The position numbers and the translations under genes were made by a program. This document shows positions 31,558 to 40,976 of a DNA stretch of 61,384 nucleotides, piece by piece. This DNA is from Opitutia bacterium. Lineage in GTDB: Bacteria > Verrucomicrobiota > Verrucomicrobiia > Opitutales > Opitutaceae. The stretch spans positions 1-61,384 of the forward strand of contig JACPPI010000021.1 in NCBI GenBank assembly GCA_016190985.1, given 5' to 3'. Below the pieces are notes generated by a model. That model was given only the letters and a program-made list of their open reading frames with translations, was not told the origin of the DNA and ran no database searches. Each line of letters starts with the position of its first letter. Positions within the stretch are counted from its first letter, which is position 1.

Positions 31558-33048
31558 ATGAGCGACATCCCCGAGGACATCTCCCACGACCAGTATGCCG
31601 TGCGGCTGAAAAAGCTGGCCGACATGCGCGCGGCGGGCTTCGATCCGTTCCGCGCCAGCGTCGAGCAGACGCATTTCTCGGCCGACGCCATGCGGCTCCA
31701 CGTCGAGGGCCAGGACAACGCCGTCGCCGTCAAGGTCGCCGGCCGGCTCGTCGTCATCCGCGACATGGGCAAGAGCCACTTCGTCAAGATCCTCGACCAG
31801 CAGGGCCAGATCCAGCTCTACCTCAAGAAGGATGTCGTCGGCGAGGAGGCCTACGCCGCGTTCAAAAAACTCGACCTCGGCGACATCATCGGCGCCGAAG
31901 GCACCCTCTTCAAAACGAAGACCGGCGAGATCACGGTGCGCGTCACCGGCTACACCCTCGTCACCAAGGCGCTGCGCCCGCTCCCGGAGAAGTGGCACGG
32001 CCTGTCGGACATGGAGCAGGTCTACCGCCAGCGCTACCTCGACCTCATCGTCAACCCCGAGTCGCGCGCGCGCCTGATGCTGCGCAGCCGCATCGTGGCC
32101 AGCATCCGCGCGACGCTGGCGAAGCGCAGCTTCCTCGAGGTGGAGACGCCGGTGCTGGAGGGCGTGGCGGGCGGCGCGGCGGCGCGGCCGTTCACCACGC
32201 ACCACAACGCGCTCGGCGTGGATTTTTTCCTGCGCATCGCGCTCGAGCTGCGGCTCAAGCGTCTGCTCGTCGGCGGCTACGACCGCGTGTTCGAGATCGG
32301 CCGCATTTTCCGCAACGAGGGCATCTCCCGGAAGCACAACCCGGAGTTCACCATGCTCGAGGTCTACCAGGCCTATTCGGATTTCCGCGGCATGATGGAC
32401 CTGATCAAGGCCATCTTCACCGACGTGTGCCGCGACGTGCTCGGAACCTTCGAGATCAAGCACGCCGCCAGCGGACAGGTGATCAACTTCGCCGGCGAGT
32501 GGCGCGAGGCGCGCTACTTCGACCTGATCGACGAGGCGGTGGGCTTCAAGCTGAGCGGGTTCCGCGCCAGGGAAAACTACCGGGAGCAGGCGCTCCGGGC
32601 AGCGGTGCAGATGGAGGTCCATTACGACCCCAAGTGGGAGACCTTCGAGATCGTGAACGAGATTTTCTCCAAGAAGATCGAACCCGCGCTCATCCAACCG
32701 ACCTTCGTCACGCACCTGCCGAAGGAGCTGTGCCCGCTGGCCAAGCTCAACCAGCAGGACCCCGGCCTGATCGACGTCTTCGAGCTGTGCATCGGCGGCA
32801 TGGAGATCGCGCCGGCCTACTCCGAGCAGAACGACCCGTTCGTGCAACGCGAGATGTTCGAGAAGCAGATTGGTGAGGATAAGCAAAAAATGGATGTAGA
32901 CTTCCTGCTTGCGCTCGAGCACGGCATGCCGCCCGCCGGCGGCATGGGCGTCGGCATCGACCGCCTCTGCATCCTGCTCACCGGCGCCGAGAGCATCCGC
33001 GACGTGATTCTGTTCCCGTCGCTGCGGCCTTCGGACGCAAAAGGCTGA
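31558..33048 (+). CDS. lysS: Lysyl-tRNA synthetase, class II
   Basis: The 496-residue enzyme charges tRNA-Lys. It has the N-terminal OB-fold (VAGRLVVIRDMGKSHFVKILD), then class II motif 1 (FLEVETPVLEGVAGGAAARPF), motif 2 (FRNEGISRKHNPEFTMLE) and motif 3 (GMGVGIDRLCILLTG). Start ATG 31558 (MSDIPEDISHDQYAVRLKKL) matches family N-termini; the frame stays open 60 codons upstream, over the broken toxin, with no support. The stop codon falls in the first unit of an octamer array. Confidence 0.96.
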   Translation: MSDIPEDISHDQYAVRLKKLADMRAAGFDPFRASVEQTHFSADAMRLHVEGQDNAVAVKVAGRLVVIRDMGKSHFVKILDQQGQIQLYLKKDVVGEEAYAAFKKLDLGDIIGAEGTLFKTKTGEITVRVTGYTLVTKALRPLPEKWHGLSDMEQVYRQRYLDLIVNPESRARLMLRSRIVASIRATLAKRSFLEVETPVLEGVAGGAAARPFTTHHNALGVDFFLRIALELRLKRLLVGGYDRVFEIGRIFRNEGISRKHNPEFTMLEVYQAYSDFRGMMDLIKAIFTDVCRDVLGTFEIKHAASGQVINFAGEWREARYFDLIDEAVGFKLSGFRARENYREQALRAAVQMEVHYDPKWETFEIVNEIFSKKIEPALIQPTFVTHLPKELCPLAKLNQQDPGLIDVFELCIGGMEIAPAYSEQNDPFVQREMFEKQIGEDKQKMDVDFLLALEHGMPPAGGMGVGIDRLCILLTGAESIRDVILFPSLRPSDAKG

Positions 33049-33127
33049 AAGACCGAAGGACTGAAGGACTGAAACAGGCCGGGTAAATTTCAGCCTTTCA
33101 GCTTTTCCGCCCTTCAGTCTTTCTTCC
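33045..33127. repeat. Mirrored 8-nt array, 4+5 units
   Basis: CTGAAAGA, CCGAAGGA, CTGAAGGA, CTGAAACA, an 11-nt G-rich centre, then TTTCAGCC, TTTCAGCT, TTTCCGCC, CTTCAGTC, TTTCTTCC. The second block is the reverse-complement vocabulary of the first. It fills the lysS-lolC gap and ends 3 nt before the next ATG. Confidence 0.85.
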
Positions 33128-33130
33128 GCC

Positions 33131-34366
33131 ATGCCCTGGCCCATCTATCTCGCCTTTAAGCAGCTGTTCCCGTCGGGCCGGCGGGTGCCGTTCTTCACGC
33201 TGATCTCCGTGCTCGGCGTCGCGCTGGGCGTGGCCCTGATGCTGGTGACGATGAGCGTCATGGGCGGCTTCGGCCACCAGATCAAAAAGATGATCATCGA
33301 CACGCAGGGCGAGGTGCAGGTGCGCGCCCGCGTGCTGCTCGACCAGCCGGCCGCCGCCACCGTCGAAAAGGCGTTGGCCGCGTCACCCGCCGTGGAGGCC
33401 TACGCGCCGTATGCGACCGGCATGGTGATGCTGGAATACCAGAGCCGCCCGGCGTTTCCCGCCGTGCAGGGTTTCAATTACGAGCAGATGAAAAAAGTCG
33501 TGCCGCTGGGGCAATACCTCACCGCCGGCTCGCTCGACAACCTCGACGACGACTCCGTCATCCTCAGCTCGGTGCTCGCCAGCACGCTGGGCGTGCGGAT
33601 GGGCGACACGGTCAGCCTCTACTCGCCGCTGGCGCTGGAGCGCGCGAAGCGCAACGAGCTGCTGCTGCCGCGCGAGGTGCTCGTGGCGGGCATCTTCCAT
33701 GTCGGCCATCAGCAGCTCGACAGCTCGACGGTCCTTTGTTCGCTGCGCCTCATGCAGGACCTCTACGGCCTGGAGCAGCGCGTGCACGGCTATAACGTCC
33801 GCCTGAAGCCCGGCGCGGACGAACATGCCGCGGCCGCCGCGCTGAACCAAAACCTGCCCGCCGGCACGCGGGCGCTCACCTGGTTCGAGGCCAACGCCGA
33901 CTTCCAGGCCGTGCTCAGCTTTGAGCGCAACATGATCTTCTTCCTCCTCACGTTCATCATCGTGGTGGCGGCGTTCTCCATCACCAGCTCGCTGCTCGTG
34001 ACGGTGGTGCGCAAGACCCGCGAGATCGGCCTGCTCGGCGCCATGGGCGGCCGGGCGCGGCATGTCGCCGCGTGCTTCTGCGTGCAGGGCCTGTTCATCG
34101 GTCTGGCCGGCACGGCGCTCGGCCTGGCGCTCGGGTTCGCGCTGCTGCATTTCCGCGACGACCTCGTGGGTTTCATCGCCCGGATGACGATGGGCAGGGA
34201 GGCTTTCGTGAAATTCTACCAGTTCAGCGCGCTGCCCGCGCACACGGCGCCGAAGGACGTGGCGCTGATCATCATTTTCTCCGTGCTGGCCTCGACGATC
34301 GCCGGGCTGATCCCCGCGTGGCGCGCCGCCCGGCTGCAACCCGTGGAGGCGCTGCGGTCCGAATAA
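33131..34366 (+). CDS. LolC/LolE-type lipoprotein-releasing ABC permease
   Basis: The 411-residue protein has a MacB/LolCE layout: one membrane helix near residues 20-45, a large periplasmic domain (about 46-265), and three C-terminal helices (about 270-297, 315-340, 370-395). Signatures are FLLTFIIVVAAFSITSSLLVTVVRKTREIGLLGAMGG and a late AGLIPAWRAARLQPVEALRSE. The gene after it encodes a LolD-type ATPase, so the pair should extract lipoproteins from the inner membrane for transport to the outer membrane. Only one permease gene is present, suggesting a homodimer (LolF-like arrangement). Confidence 0.9.
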   Translation: MPWPIYLAFKQLFPSGRRVPFFTLISVLGVALGVALMLVTMSVMGGFGHQIKKMIIDTQGEVQVRARVLLDQPAAATVEKALAASPAVEAYAPYATGMVMLEYQSRPAFPAVQGFNYEQMKKVVPLGQYLTAGSLDNLDDDSVILSSVLASTLGVRMGDTVSLYSPLALERAKRNELLLPREVLVAGIFHVGHQQLDSSTVLCSLRLMQDLYGLEQRVHGYNVRLKPGADEHAAAAALNQNLPAGTRALTWFEANADFQAVLSFERNMIFFLLTFIIVVAAFSITSSLLVTVVRKTREIGLLGAMGGRARHVAACFCVQGLFIGLAGTALGLALGFALLHFRDDLVGFIARMTMGREAFVKFYQFSALPAHTAPKDVALIIIFSVLASTIAGLIPAWRAARLQPVEALRSE

Positions 34367-34369
34367 TGG

Positions 34370-34465
34370 CTGAAAGACTGAATAGCTGAAAAGCTGACGA
34401 ACCCATCCATTGCGCGCCCCCATCGAAACCATGTCAGCCCTTCAGCCTTCCAGTTTTTCAGTCCT
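34370..34465. repeat. Mirrored 8-nt array running into lolD
   Basis: CTGAAAGA, CTGAATAG, CTGAAAAG, CTGACGAA (34370-34401), then a 32-nt centre containing the ATG, then TCAGCCCT, TCAGCCTT, CCAGTTTT, TCAGTCCT (34434-34465). The second block is coding: it supplies the first residues after Met of LolD. Confidence 0.78.
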
Positions 34466-35129
34466 TCGTGCCCGGGGAATCGCCAAGACCTACCCGAGCG
34501 GCGACCGCACGCTCGCGGTGCTGACCGGCGTGGACTTCGCCCTCGCGGCCGGCGAGACGGTCTCGGTCCGCGGCGAGTCCGGCTCGGGCAAGAGCACGTT
34601 GCTCAACATCCTCGCCGGCCTCGACCGGCCCGACCGCGGCGAACTTTTCTGGGGGACCGAGGCGGCGCACGATCTCTCGCTGGGCGAACTCACGGCGCGC
34701 CGCAGCCGGTTTCTCGGCATGGTCTTCCAGTCCTATTACCTGATTCCCGAGCTCGACGCCTTCGCCAACGTGCTGCTCGGCGCGCGCATGCTCGGCGGGG
34801 TGGGGGCGGCGGAGCGCGCCCGCGCCACGGCGCTGCTCCGGCGCGTCGGCCTCGCCGAGCGCGGCCATCACCTGCCGGCCCAGCTCTCCGGCGGCGAACG
34901 CCAGCGCGTCGCCGTCGCCCGGGCGCTGATGAACCGGCCGGCCGTCATCCTTGCCGACGAGCCCACCGGCAACCTCGACGAGCGCACCGGCGACGAGGTC
35001 ATCGGCCTCCTGCTCGAGGTCTGCGCCGAGGAAAAGGCCGCCCTCGTGCTGGTCACGCACAATCCCGCCCACGCGAAAAAAACAAGTCGCCAACTTGTCC
35101 TGAAAAACGGACAAATGGGGTATGGTTAA
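34431..35129 (+). CDS. lolD: LolD-type ABC transporter ATPase
   Basis: The 232-residue ATPase shows Walker [14 protein letters not shown]-loop [22 protein letters not shown] signature [15 protein letters not shown], Walker [13 protein letters not shown] and the switch His in [11 protein letters not shown]. It pairs with the permease 65 nt upstream to power lipoprotein release. Start ATG 34431 is the only reasonable one. Residues 2-12 ([11 protein letters not shown]) come from the octamer array and replace the usual N-terminus, while homology starts at [12 protein letters not shown]. It overlaps the next gene by 8 nt. Confidence 0.93.
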   Translation: MSALQPSSFSVLRARGIAKTYPSGDRTLAVLTGVDFALAAGETVSVRGESGSGKSTLLNILAGLDRPDRGELFWGTEAAHDLSLGELTARRSRFLGMVFQSYYLIPELDAFANVLLGARMLGGVGAAERARATALLRRVGLAERGHHLPAQLSGGERQRVAVARALMNRPAVILADEPTGNLDERTGDEVIGLLLEVCAEEKAALVLVTHNPAHAKKTSRQLVLKNGQMGYG

Positions 35130-36105
35130 ACCCCGGATCAAGTGCGGCGTGGCCGGGGTCGGCTCGCTCGGCCAGCATCACGCGCGCATCTACGCGTCGT
35201 TGCCCGATGTCGAGTTCATGGGCATCTTCGAGACCAGCGACGCCCGCGCGGCGGAGATCTGCGCCAAGTTCAACTGCCGGCGCTTCGCCAGCCTCGCCGA
35301 GCTGGGCGCGGCCTGCGACGCCATCAGCGTCGTCGTGCCGACCGACAAGCACGCGCTGGTCGCCCTGCCGCTGCTGGCCCAAGGCTGCCACCTGCTGATT
35401 GAGAAACCGCTCTGTGCCTCGCTGGAGGAGGCCGAGCAGGTGCTGGCCGCCGCGCGGAAGCACCACTGCCTCGTGCAGGTCGGCCACATCGAGCATTTCA
35501 ACCCGGTGATGAGCTACCTCGAGAAGCACGCCGGCCGGCCGCAATACATCACCACCGAGCGCCTCGCGCCCTACCAGACCCGCGGCACCGAGGTTGGCGT
35601 CGTGCTCGACCTGATGATCCACGACATCGGCATCGTGCTGGCGCTCGTCGATTCCCCGATCCGCAAGATCGACTCTGTCGGCATCAACGTGCTCTCCAGG
35701 ACCGAGGACATCGCGAACGCGCGCATCGAGTTCGAGAGCGGCTGCGTGGCCAACCTCACGGCGTCGCGCATGAGCCTGAAGAAGAACCGTGAGATCCGCG
35801 TCTTCCAGGACAACGCCTACCTCTCGCTCGATTTCATGAACCAGAAGGGGCACCTCGTGAAGAAGAGCGACATCATCGCCTACGGGGTGAAGCTGAAAAT
35901 CGGCCTGGCCAAGGCCGGCGACGCCTCCTCGATCCCGGTGCACGAGATCCCCATCGAGAAGGGCGAGCCGCTGGCGATCGAGCTGGCGCACTTTGTCGAC
36001 AGCGTGCGCGAAGCGAAGCAGCCCAAGGTCGGCGGCGCCCTCGGCAAGTCGGCCCTCGAGGTGGCCATCAGCATCACCGAGCAGATCCGGAAGAATCAGA
36101 AGTGA
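35122..36105 (+). CDS. Gfo/Idh/MocA-family NAD(P)-dependent oxidoreductase
   Basis: The 327-residue protein has an N-terminal Rossmann fold ([20 protein letters not shown]), the family motif [10 protein letters not shown] (E-K-P) and the C-terminal alpha/beta domain with GHIEHFNPV and [15 protein letters not shown], where H-D probably contacts substrate. It lies between lolD (8-nt overlap) and lpxB. A Gfo/Idh/MocA enzyme, GnnA, oxidises UDP-GlcNAc at C3 for amide-linked lipid A, so a nucleotide-sugar role in lipid A synthesis is reasonable. No GnnB-like aminotransferase is in the window, so this stays a hypothesis. Confidence 0.85.
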   Translation: MVKPRIKCGVAGVGSLGQHHARIYASLPDVEFMGIFETSDARAAEICAKFNCRRFASLAELGAACDAISVVVPTDKHALVALPLLAQGCHLLIEKPLCASLEEAEQVLAAARKHHCLVQVGHIEHFNPVMSYLEKHAGRPQYITTERLAPYQTRGTEVGVVLDLMIHDIGIVLALVDSPIRKIDSVGINVLSRTEDIANARIEFESGCVANLTASRMSLKKNREIRVFQDNAYLSLDFMNQKGHLVKKSDIIAYGVKLKIGLAKAGDASSIPVHEIPIEKGEPLAIELAHFVDSVREAKQPKVGGALGKSALEVAISITEQIRKNQK

Positions 36106-36153
36106 TGGCCGCAACAAGGCACAACAAGGCGCAAAAAGAATTACACTTCGCGT

Positions 36154-36235
36154 GTCATTCTGAGCGGAGCGAAGAATCCAGAATGATGATTGACCGCGGA
36201 ATTACGGCTGGATTCTTCGCTCCGCTCAGAATGAC
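36154..36235. repeat. GTCATTCTGAGCG palindrome, copy 4
   Basis: GTCATTCTGAGCGGAGCGAA and GAATCCAG on the left face CTGGATTCTTCGCTCCGCTC and AGAATGAC on the right. It lies 59 nt upstream of the lpxB start. Confidence 0.9.
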
Positions 36236-36294
36236 GGGGGAGGGGGTGCCATGCGCGACCCCGCCCACAATCAATCAAGCAGGAGGCTTTCGCC

Positions 36295-37452
36295 ATGAGT
36301 GAGGCGCTGCTCCCGCCGCCCGCTACCGGCCGCGTCGACCTGCTCATCGTCGCCGCCGAGCATTCGGGCGATGAGCACGCGGGCAACATGCTGCGCGAAC
36401 TGCTCGGGAAAAGTCCCGGCCTGAAGGCCTGCGCGCTCGGCGGGCCGCGCCTGGCGGCGGCCGGGGCGCAGCTGTTGCGCGATCTCACCGTCTCCTCCGC
36501 GATGGGTTTCGCCGTGCTGGCGGAAATTTCGCATTACCGCGCCCTGATCGCCGAGGTCGTGCGCTGGGTGGGGGAGCACCGACCGCGCGCGGTGTGCTTT
36601 GTCGATTCGTCGGGCCTGAACCTTCGCATCGCGGCCGGGCTCCATGACCGCGGATTTTCGGCCAAGGCCGGCGGGCCGACCAGGGTGCTTTACTACATCA
36701 GCCCGCAGATCTGGGCCTCGCGGGCCGGGCGGCGCTTCGAGATGGCGCGGCACCTGGACGGTGTGGCCGCGATCTTTCCGTTTGAGCCGGCCTGTTACGC
36801 GGACACGGCGCTGCCGGTGGAGTTCGTGGGCCACCCGTTTGTCGCGCCGGCCTACGCGGCCCCGGTGGGCTTTGACCCGGCCGGGCCCGTGCTGCTGCTG
36901 CCCGGCAGCCGGCGCGGCGTGGTGCGGAGGATTTTTCCGCTTCTGCTTGCGGCCCACCGCGAGTCGGGCACCGGCCGGCCGGCGGTCGTGCTTTATCCCA
37001 GCGAGGAAATCCTGGCCGTGCTGCGGGCGGCGAACCCGCCGGCAAATGTCGGGCTGCGCCGGACCGGGTCCGGCGCAGCGCCGGTGCGCGCGGCCGCCGT
37101 CCTCACGGCCAGCGGCACGATGTCGATGCATTGCGCGCTGGCCGGCATCCCCGGGGCGCTGACCTACCGCACCGATGCGCTGACTTATTTCCTCGGCCGG
37201 ATGCTGGTGAAGGTCGAATACATCGGCATCGCGAACCTGCTGCTCAAGGAGCCGATGTATCCGGAGTTCATCCAGGGCGCGGCGACGCCCGCGGCCTTGG
37301 CCGCCGAGTTGCGCGCCTGTCTGAACGAGCCGGCCCGGTTGGAGCGGACCCGGGCGCAGGCGCGGAAACTGCGGGCGCTGCTCGCCCAGCCGGCCCGGGG
37401 CACCGCGGCCGACTGGCTCGCGCGGCAACTCGTGCCCACGCCAGCCGCCTGA
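36295..37452 (+). CDS. lpxB: Lipid-A-disaccharide synthase
   Basis: The 385-residue glycosyltransferase joins 2,3-diacylglucosamine-1-P with UDP-2,3-diacylglucosamine, forming the lipid A disaccharide at the inner membrane. Visible: VAAEHSGDEHAGNMLRELLG (N-terminal Gly-rich loop), FVDSSGLNLRIA, LYYISPQIWASRAGRRFEMA, FPFEPACYADTALPVEFVGHPF, LLLPGSRRGVVRRIFP, TASGTMSMHCALAGIPGALTYRTDALTYFLGR. ATG 36295 follows a strong AGGAGG, a rare clear Shine-Dalgarno sequence in this window. It shows that the organism builds a lipid A outer membrane. Confidence 0.95.
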   Translation: MSEALLPPPATGRVDLLIVAAEHSGDEHAGNMLRELLGKSPGLKACALGGPRLAAAGAQLLRDLTVSSAMGFAVLAEISHYRALIAEVVRWVGEHRPRAVCFVDSSGLNLRIAAGLHDRGFSAKAGGPTRVLYYISPQIWASRAGRRFEMARHLDGVAAIFPFEPACYADTALPVEFVGHPFVAPAYAAPVGFDPAGPVLLLPGSRRGVVRRIFPLLLAAHRESGTGRPAVVLYPSEEILAVLRAANPPANVGLRRTGSGAAPVRAAAVLTASGTMSMHCALAGIPGALTYRTDALTYFLGRMLVKVEYIGIANLLLKEPMYPEFIQGAATPAALAAELRACLNEPARLERTRAQARKLRALLAQPARGTAADWLARQLVPTPAA

Positions 37453-37458
37453 ACTTCC

Positions 37459-40400
37459 GTGCCCGTCTCACGTCCAGCGCCGCCGCCCCGCCGCAAGAAT
37501 CGCGCCCGCCACCTGCCCTGGCTGGTATTGGTGATACTGCTGTCATTCACCTTGGTGGTCTGGCGGCAGGTGCGGCAGCAGGTGAGTCAATCCGAGCAGG
37601 CCCGGTTTGAACGGCTGGCCGAGCGGGTCACGACAATCCTCCACGACCGGATCGACTCGGCGGCCAACTCGGTCGCCGGCGCGCGGGCGCTGGTGGAAGC
37701 CAGCGACAACGTGAGCCGGCAGGAATGGGCCACCTATGTCTCGTCGGTGCGTGATTTCACCCAGGGCGCGGTGGTGGGGCTGGGTTATATCAAACGGGTG
37801 CATCGTTCGGAATTGGATGCCTTTGAAGCCCGGGTCCGGGAGGAATGGGACAACCGGTTTACGGTCGAGCGGACGGGCAACAATGAATGGCTTTATGTTG
37901 TTACCCGGATTGAACCGATCGAGATGAATGCCAGCGCCCTGGGCCTGGATATCGGCTCGGGCAACACTCGCCGGACCGCCGCCGAAGAGGCCATGCGCAC
38001 GAACCGCATGGTGCTGACGCATCGGATCCATATCATCGAAAACGGCCGCAAGATCCCGGGCTTTCTGCTGCTGGCCCCGGTCTATCAACGGGACAGACGG
38101 CTGGCCACCCCGGCGGAACGAACGGAGGCCTTGAGTGGCTGGGCCTTCGCCTCGATCCGAATAGCCGCCTTGCTGGAGGGGGTGAAAAGCAGCACCGAGA
38201 CGCAGGTCGACTTCGAGGTCTTTGATGGCGAGCAAGCGACGCTGGAGCAGCGCCTCTTTGATGCGGAGGGCCATTTGGACCCGGCGGCCGTGCGCCCCGG
38301 AGTCAAAGGGGCCGATATCAACGGGCGCACTTTTTCAAGTTCCACCCGGCTCGATTTCTATGGCCGCACCTGGACATTGGTGATCAGCACCCGGCCGGAA
38401 TTCGATTCCGCGGGCAGTGCCAAACTTCCTTGGGCCATCCTGTTCGGCGGTCTGCTGGTCACGGGCCTGGGCACGGGGCTGACCTGGGCGCTGGTGTCGG
38501 CCCGCGGCCGCGCGCTCAGCCTGGCCGACGCGATGACGGCCAGCCTCCGCGCGGCCGAGGCGGAGTCCCGCCGGCTCGCCCTGGTCGCCAGCCGCACGGC
38601 CAACGCGGTGGGCCTGTCCGACAGCGACGGCAGGGTGGTGTGGGTCAACGACGGCTTCACCCGGCTCTTCGGCTACACCAACGACGAGGCCCGGGGGCGT
38701 TTCGGGCCGTTCCTCATCAAGGGGCCGAAAACCAGCAAGCGCACCCTGGCCCAGGTGGCGCGCGATGCCCAGGCCGGCCGCGCCAGCCGCGGCGAAGCGC
38801 TGAATTACTCCAAGGACGGCCGCGAAATCTGGTGCGATTTCGAGACCCAGCCCCTGCGCGACGAGCAGGGCGCGCTGACCGGGTTCATGTCGATCATGCT
38901 CGACATCACCGCCCGGAAAAAAGCCGAGGCCGAGCTGGCCCGGCAGGAAGCCCTGCTGCGGTTCATCCTCAACTCGCTGCCCATCGGCGTGAGCTGGACT
39001 TCGTATCGCGCCGGCGAGGAGACCTGGGTCAACGACGCCGTGCTGCGGATCACGGGCCTGCCCCGGGCCGAGGCCGAGCGGCTGAACGCCTACCAGGCGA
39101 TCACCCATCCCGAGGACTGGGCCCGGCAGGCCGCCGAGTATGAGCGGCTGCGCCGCGGCGAAATCGAGAGCTTCACCCTGGAGAAGCGCTACCTGCGCCG
39201 CGACGGCCGCGAGGTCAACGTGCTGCTGCTGGTGCAGATCTTCCGCGGCGCCGGGGGCCGGATCGAGCAGGAAATCGCGGCCGTGGTGGACATTTCCGAG
39301 CTGAAACAGGTCCAGCGCCAGCTCGAGGGCGCCAAGCAGGCGGCGGAGGAGCTGAACCGCCAGCTCGAGGCGGCCATCGATCAGGCCCGGCAGGCCGTGG
39401 TCCAGGCCAACCTCGCCAATGTCGCCAAGAGCCAGTTCCTCGCCGTGATGAGCCACGAGATCCGCACGCCGATGAACGGCGTCGTCGGCATGACGAGCCT
39501 CCTGCTCGACACCCCGCTGACCCCCGAGCAGCGGGACTACGTGGAGACGGTCCGCGTCAGCGGCGACGCGCTGCTGACGATCATCAACGACATCCTCGAC
39601 TTCTCCAAGATCGAGTCCGGGCACATGGAACTGGAGCAGGCGCCGTTCATCCTCCGCGGGGTCGTCGAGGGCGCGCTCGACCTGCTCGCGGGCCGGGCGG
39701 CCGAGAAGCGGATCGATCTGCTCTACGAGATCGCCGACGCCGTGCCGGGCATGATCGAGGGCGACTCGACCCGCCTGCGGCAGGTGCTGGTCAACCTGCT
39801 GGGCAACGCCCTCAAGTTCACCGAGCGCGGCGAAGTGGTGCTCTCCGTCCACCCGGCCGCGAGCGGGGAGGGCTGGGTGGAATTGCAGTTCGACGTGCGC
39901 GACACCGGCATCGGCATCCCGCCCGAGGGCTTGGACCGGTTGTTCAAGTCCTTCAGCCAGGTCGACAGCACGACCGCGCGCCGCTACGGCGGCACCGGCC
40001 TCGGGCTGGCCATCAGCAAGCGGCTCGCGGAGCTGATGGGCGGACGGATCTGGGTGCACAGCGCCGTCGGGGCGGGCTCGACCTTCAGCTTCACGATCCG
40101 GGTGCGGCCGGTCGCGACCAAACCCGTTTTGTTCCAGCCGGCGGCGGTGCGGCTCGACGGCCTGAATGTGCTCATCCTCGACGACAACCTCACGAACTGC
40201 CGCATCCTCGAGGCGCTGGCCGTGAAGTGGGGGATGCAGCCACGGGTCTGCCACAGCGGCGCCGAGGCCTTGGAGCTGCTGCAAAAAGGCGCGCCGCTCG
40301 ACCTCGGCATCATCGACCTGCACATGCCGGGCATGGACGGGGCCGCGTTCGCCCGCGAAGCCCGCCGCCTGCGTCCGGCTTCCGTGCTGCCTTTCGTCCT

Positions 40401-40965
40401 GTTGTCCTCAATCGGGCGGCTGGGCAAGGGACCCTCGGCCGGTTTGTTCGAGGCCGCGCTCGTCAAGCCCGTCAAGCCCTCGCAGCTGTTCGACGCGCTG
40501 GCGCAGGTGGTGCAGCATTTGCGCGGAGGCCCGGCAGCGGCCGGCGACAACGGCGCGGCCCCGGAAGCGACGGCCGAGCCCCGCGCGGAGCGCTTGCTCC
40601 TGGCCGAGGACAGTGTCGTGAACCAGAAGGTCGCGCTGGCCATCCTCCACAAATTCGGGTTTCGCGCCGACGTGGCGGCCAACGGCCGCGAGGTCCTCGC
40701 CGCCGTCGAGCGCCAGCCCTACGACGTCATCCTCATGGACGTGCACATGCCCGAGATGGACGGGCTGGAGGCGGCGCGGCGGCTCGGGCAGCTGCGCCCC
40801 GACGCGGCCAGCCGGCCCTGGATCGTCGCGCTCACGGCCAACGCGATGCAGGGCGACCGCGAGATGTGCCTCGCCGCCGGCATGGACGATTACATCAGCA
40901 AGCCCATCAAGCCCGCGGATCTGCTCGCCGCCATCAGGCGGGCGCGCCGCCGCGGCCGCAGCTGA
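37459..40965 (+). CDS. CHASE-domain hybrid sensor histidine kinase with two receiver domains
   Basis: The 1168-residue protein (GTG start, 6 nt after lpxB) has a membrane helix at about 20-38, a periplasmic CHASE domain (about 80-300, with AVVGLGYIKRV and GFLLLAPVYQRD), a second helix (about 322-345), two PAS/PAC modules (about 375-500 and 500-625), a coiled linker, HisKA with SHEIRTPMNGVVG (His near 666), HATPase with NLLGNALKFTERG, DTGIGIP and GGTGLGLAIS, then REC1 (about 902-1020, LDDN and IDLHMPGMDG) and REC2 (about 1043-1165, LAEDSVVNQK and LMDVHMPEMDG). It should sense a small extracellular ligand. No output domain or HPt is attached. Confidence 0.93.
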   Translation: MPVSRPAPPPRRKNRARHLPWLVLVILLSFTLVVWRQVRQQVSQSEQARFERLAERVTTILHDRIDSAANSVAGARALVEASDNVSRQEWATYVSSVRDFTQGAVVGLGYIKRVHRSELDAFEARVREEWDNRFTVERTGNNEWLYVVTRIEPIEMNASALGLDIGSGNTRRTAAEEAMRTNRMVLTHRIHIIENGRKIPGFLLLAPVYQRDRRLATPAERTEALSGWAFASIRIAALLEGVKSSTETQVDFEVFDGEQATLEQRLFDAEGHLDPAAVRPGVKGADINGRTFSSSTRLDFYGRTWTLVISTRPEFDSAGSAKLPWAILFGGLLVTGLGTGLTWALVSARGRALSLADAMTASLRAAEAESRRLALVASRTANAVGLSDSDGRVVWVNDGFTRLFGYTNDEARGRFGPFLIKGPKTSKRTLAQVARDAQAGRASRGEALNYSKDGREIWCDFETQPLRDEQGALTGFMSIMLDITARKKAEAELARQEALLRFILNSLPIGVSWTSYRAGEETWVNDAVLRITGLPRAEAERLNAYQAITHPEDWARQAAEYERLRRGEIESFTLEKRYLRRDGREVNVLLLVQIFRGAGGRIEQEIAAVVDISELKQVQRQLEGAKQAAEELNRQLEAAIDQARQAVVQANLANVAKSQFLAVMSHEIRTPMNGVVGMTSLLLDTPLTPEQRDYVETVRVSGDALLTIINDILDFSKIESGHMELEQAPFILRGVVEGALDLLAGRAAEKRIDLLYEIADAVPGMIEGDSTRLRQVLVNLLGNALKFTERGEVVLSVHPAASGEGWVELQFDVRDTGIGIPPEGLDRLFKSFSQVDSTTARRYGGTGLGLAISKRLAELMGGRIWVHSAVGAGSTFSFTIRVRPVATKPVLFQPAAVRLDGLNVLILDDNLTNCRILEALAVKWGMQPRVCHSGAEALELLQKGAPLDLGIIDLHMPGMDGAAFAREARRLRPASVLPFVLLSSIGRLGKGPSAGLFEAALVKPVKPSQLFDALAQVVQHLRGGPAAAGDNGAAPEATAEPRAERLLLAEDSVVNQKVALAILHKFGFRADVAANGREVLAAVERQPYDVILMDVHMPEMDGLEAARRLGQLRPDAASRPWIVALTANAMQGDREMCLAAGMDDYISKPIKPADLLAAIRRARRRGRS

Positions 40966-40976
40966 CCCCGCCTCCA

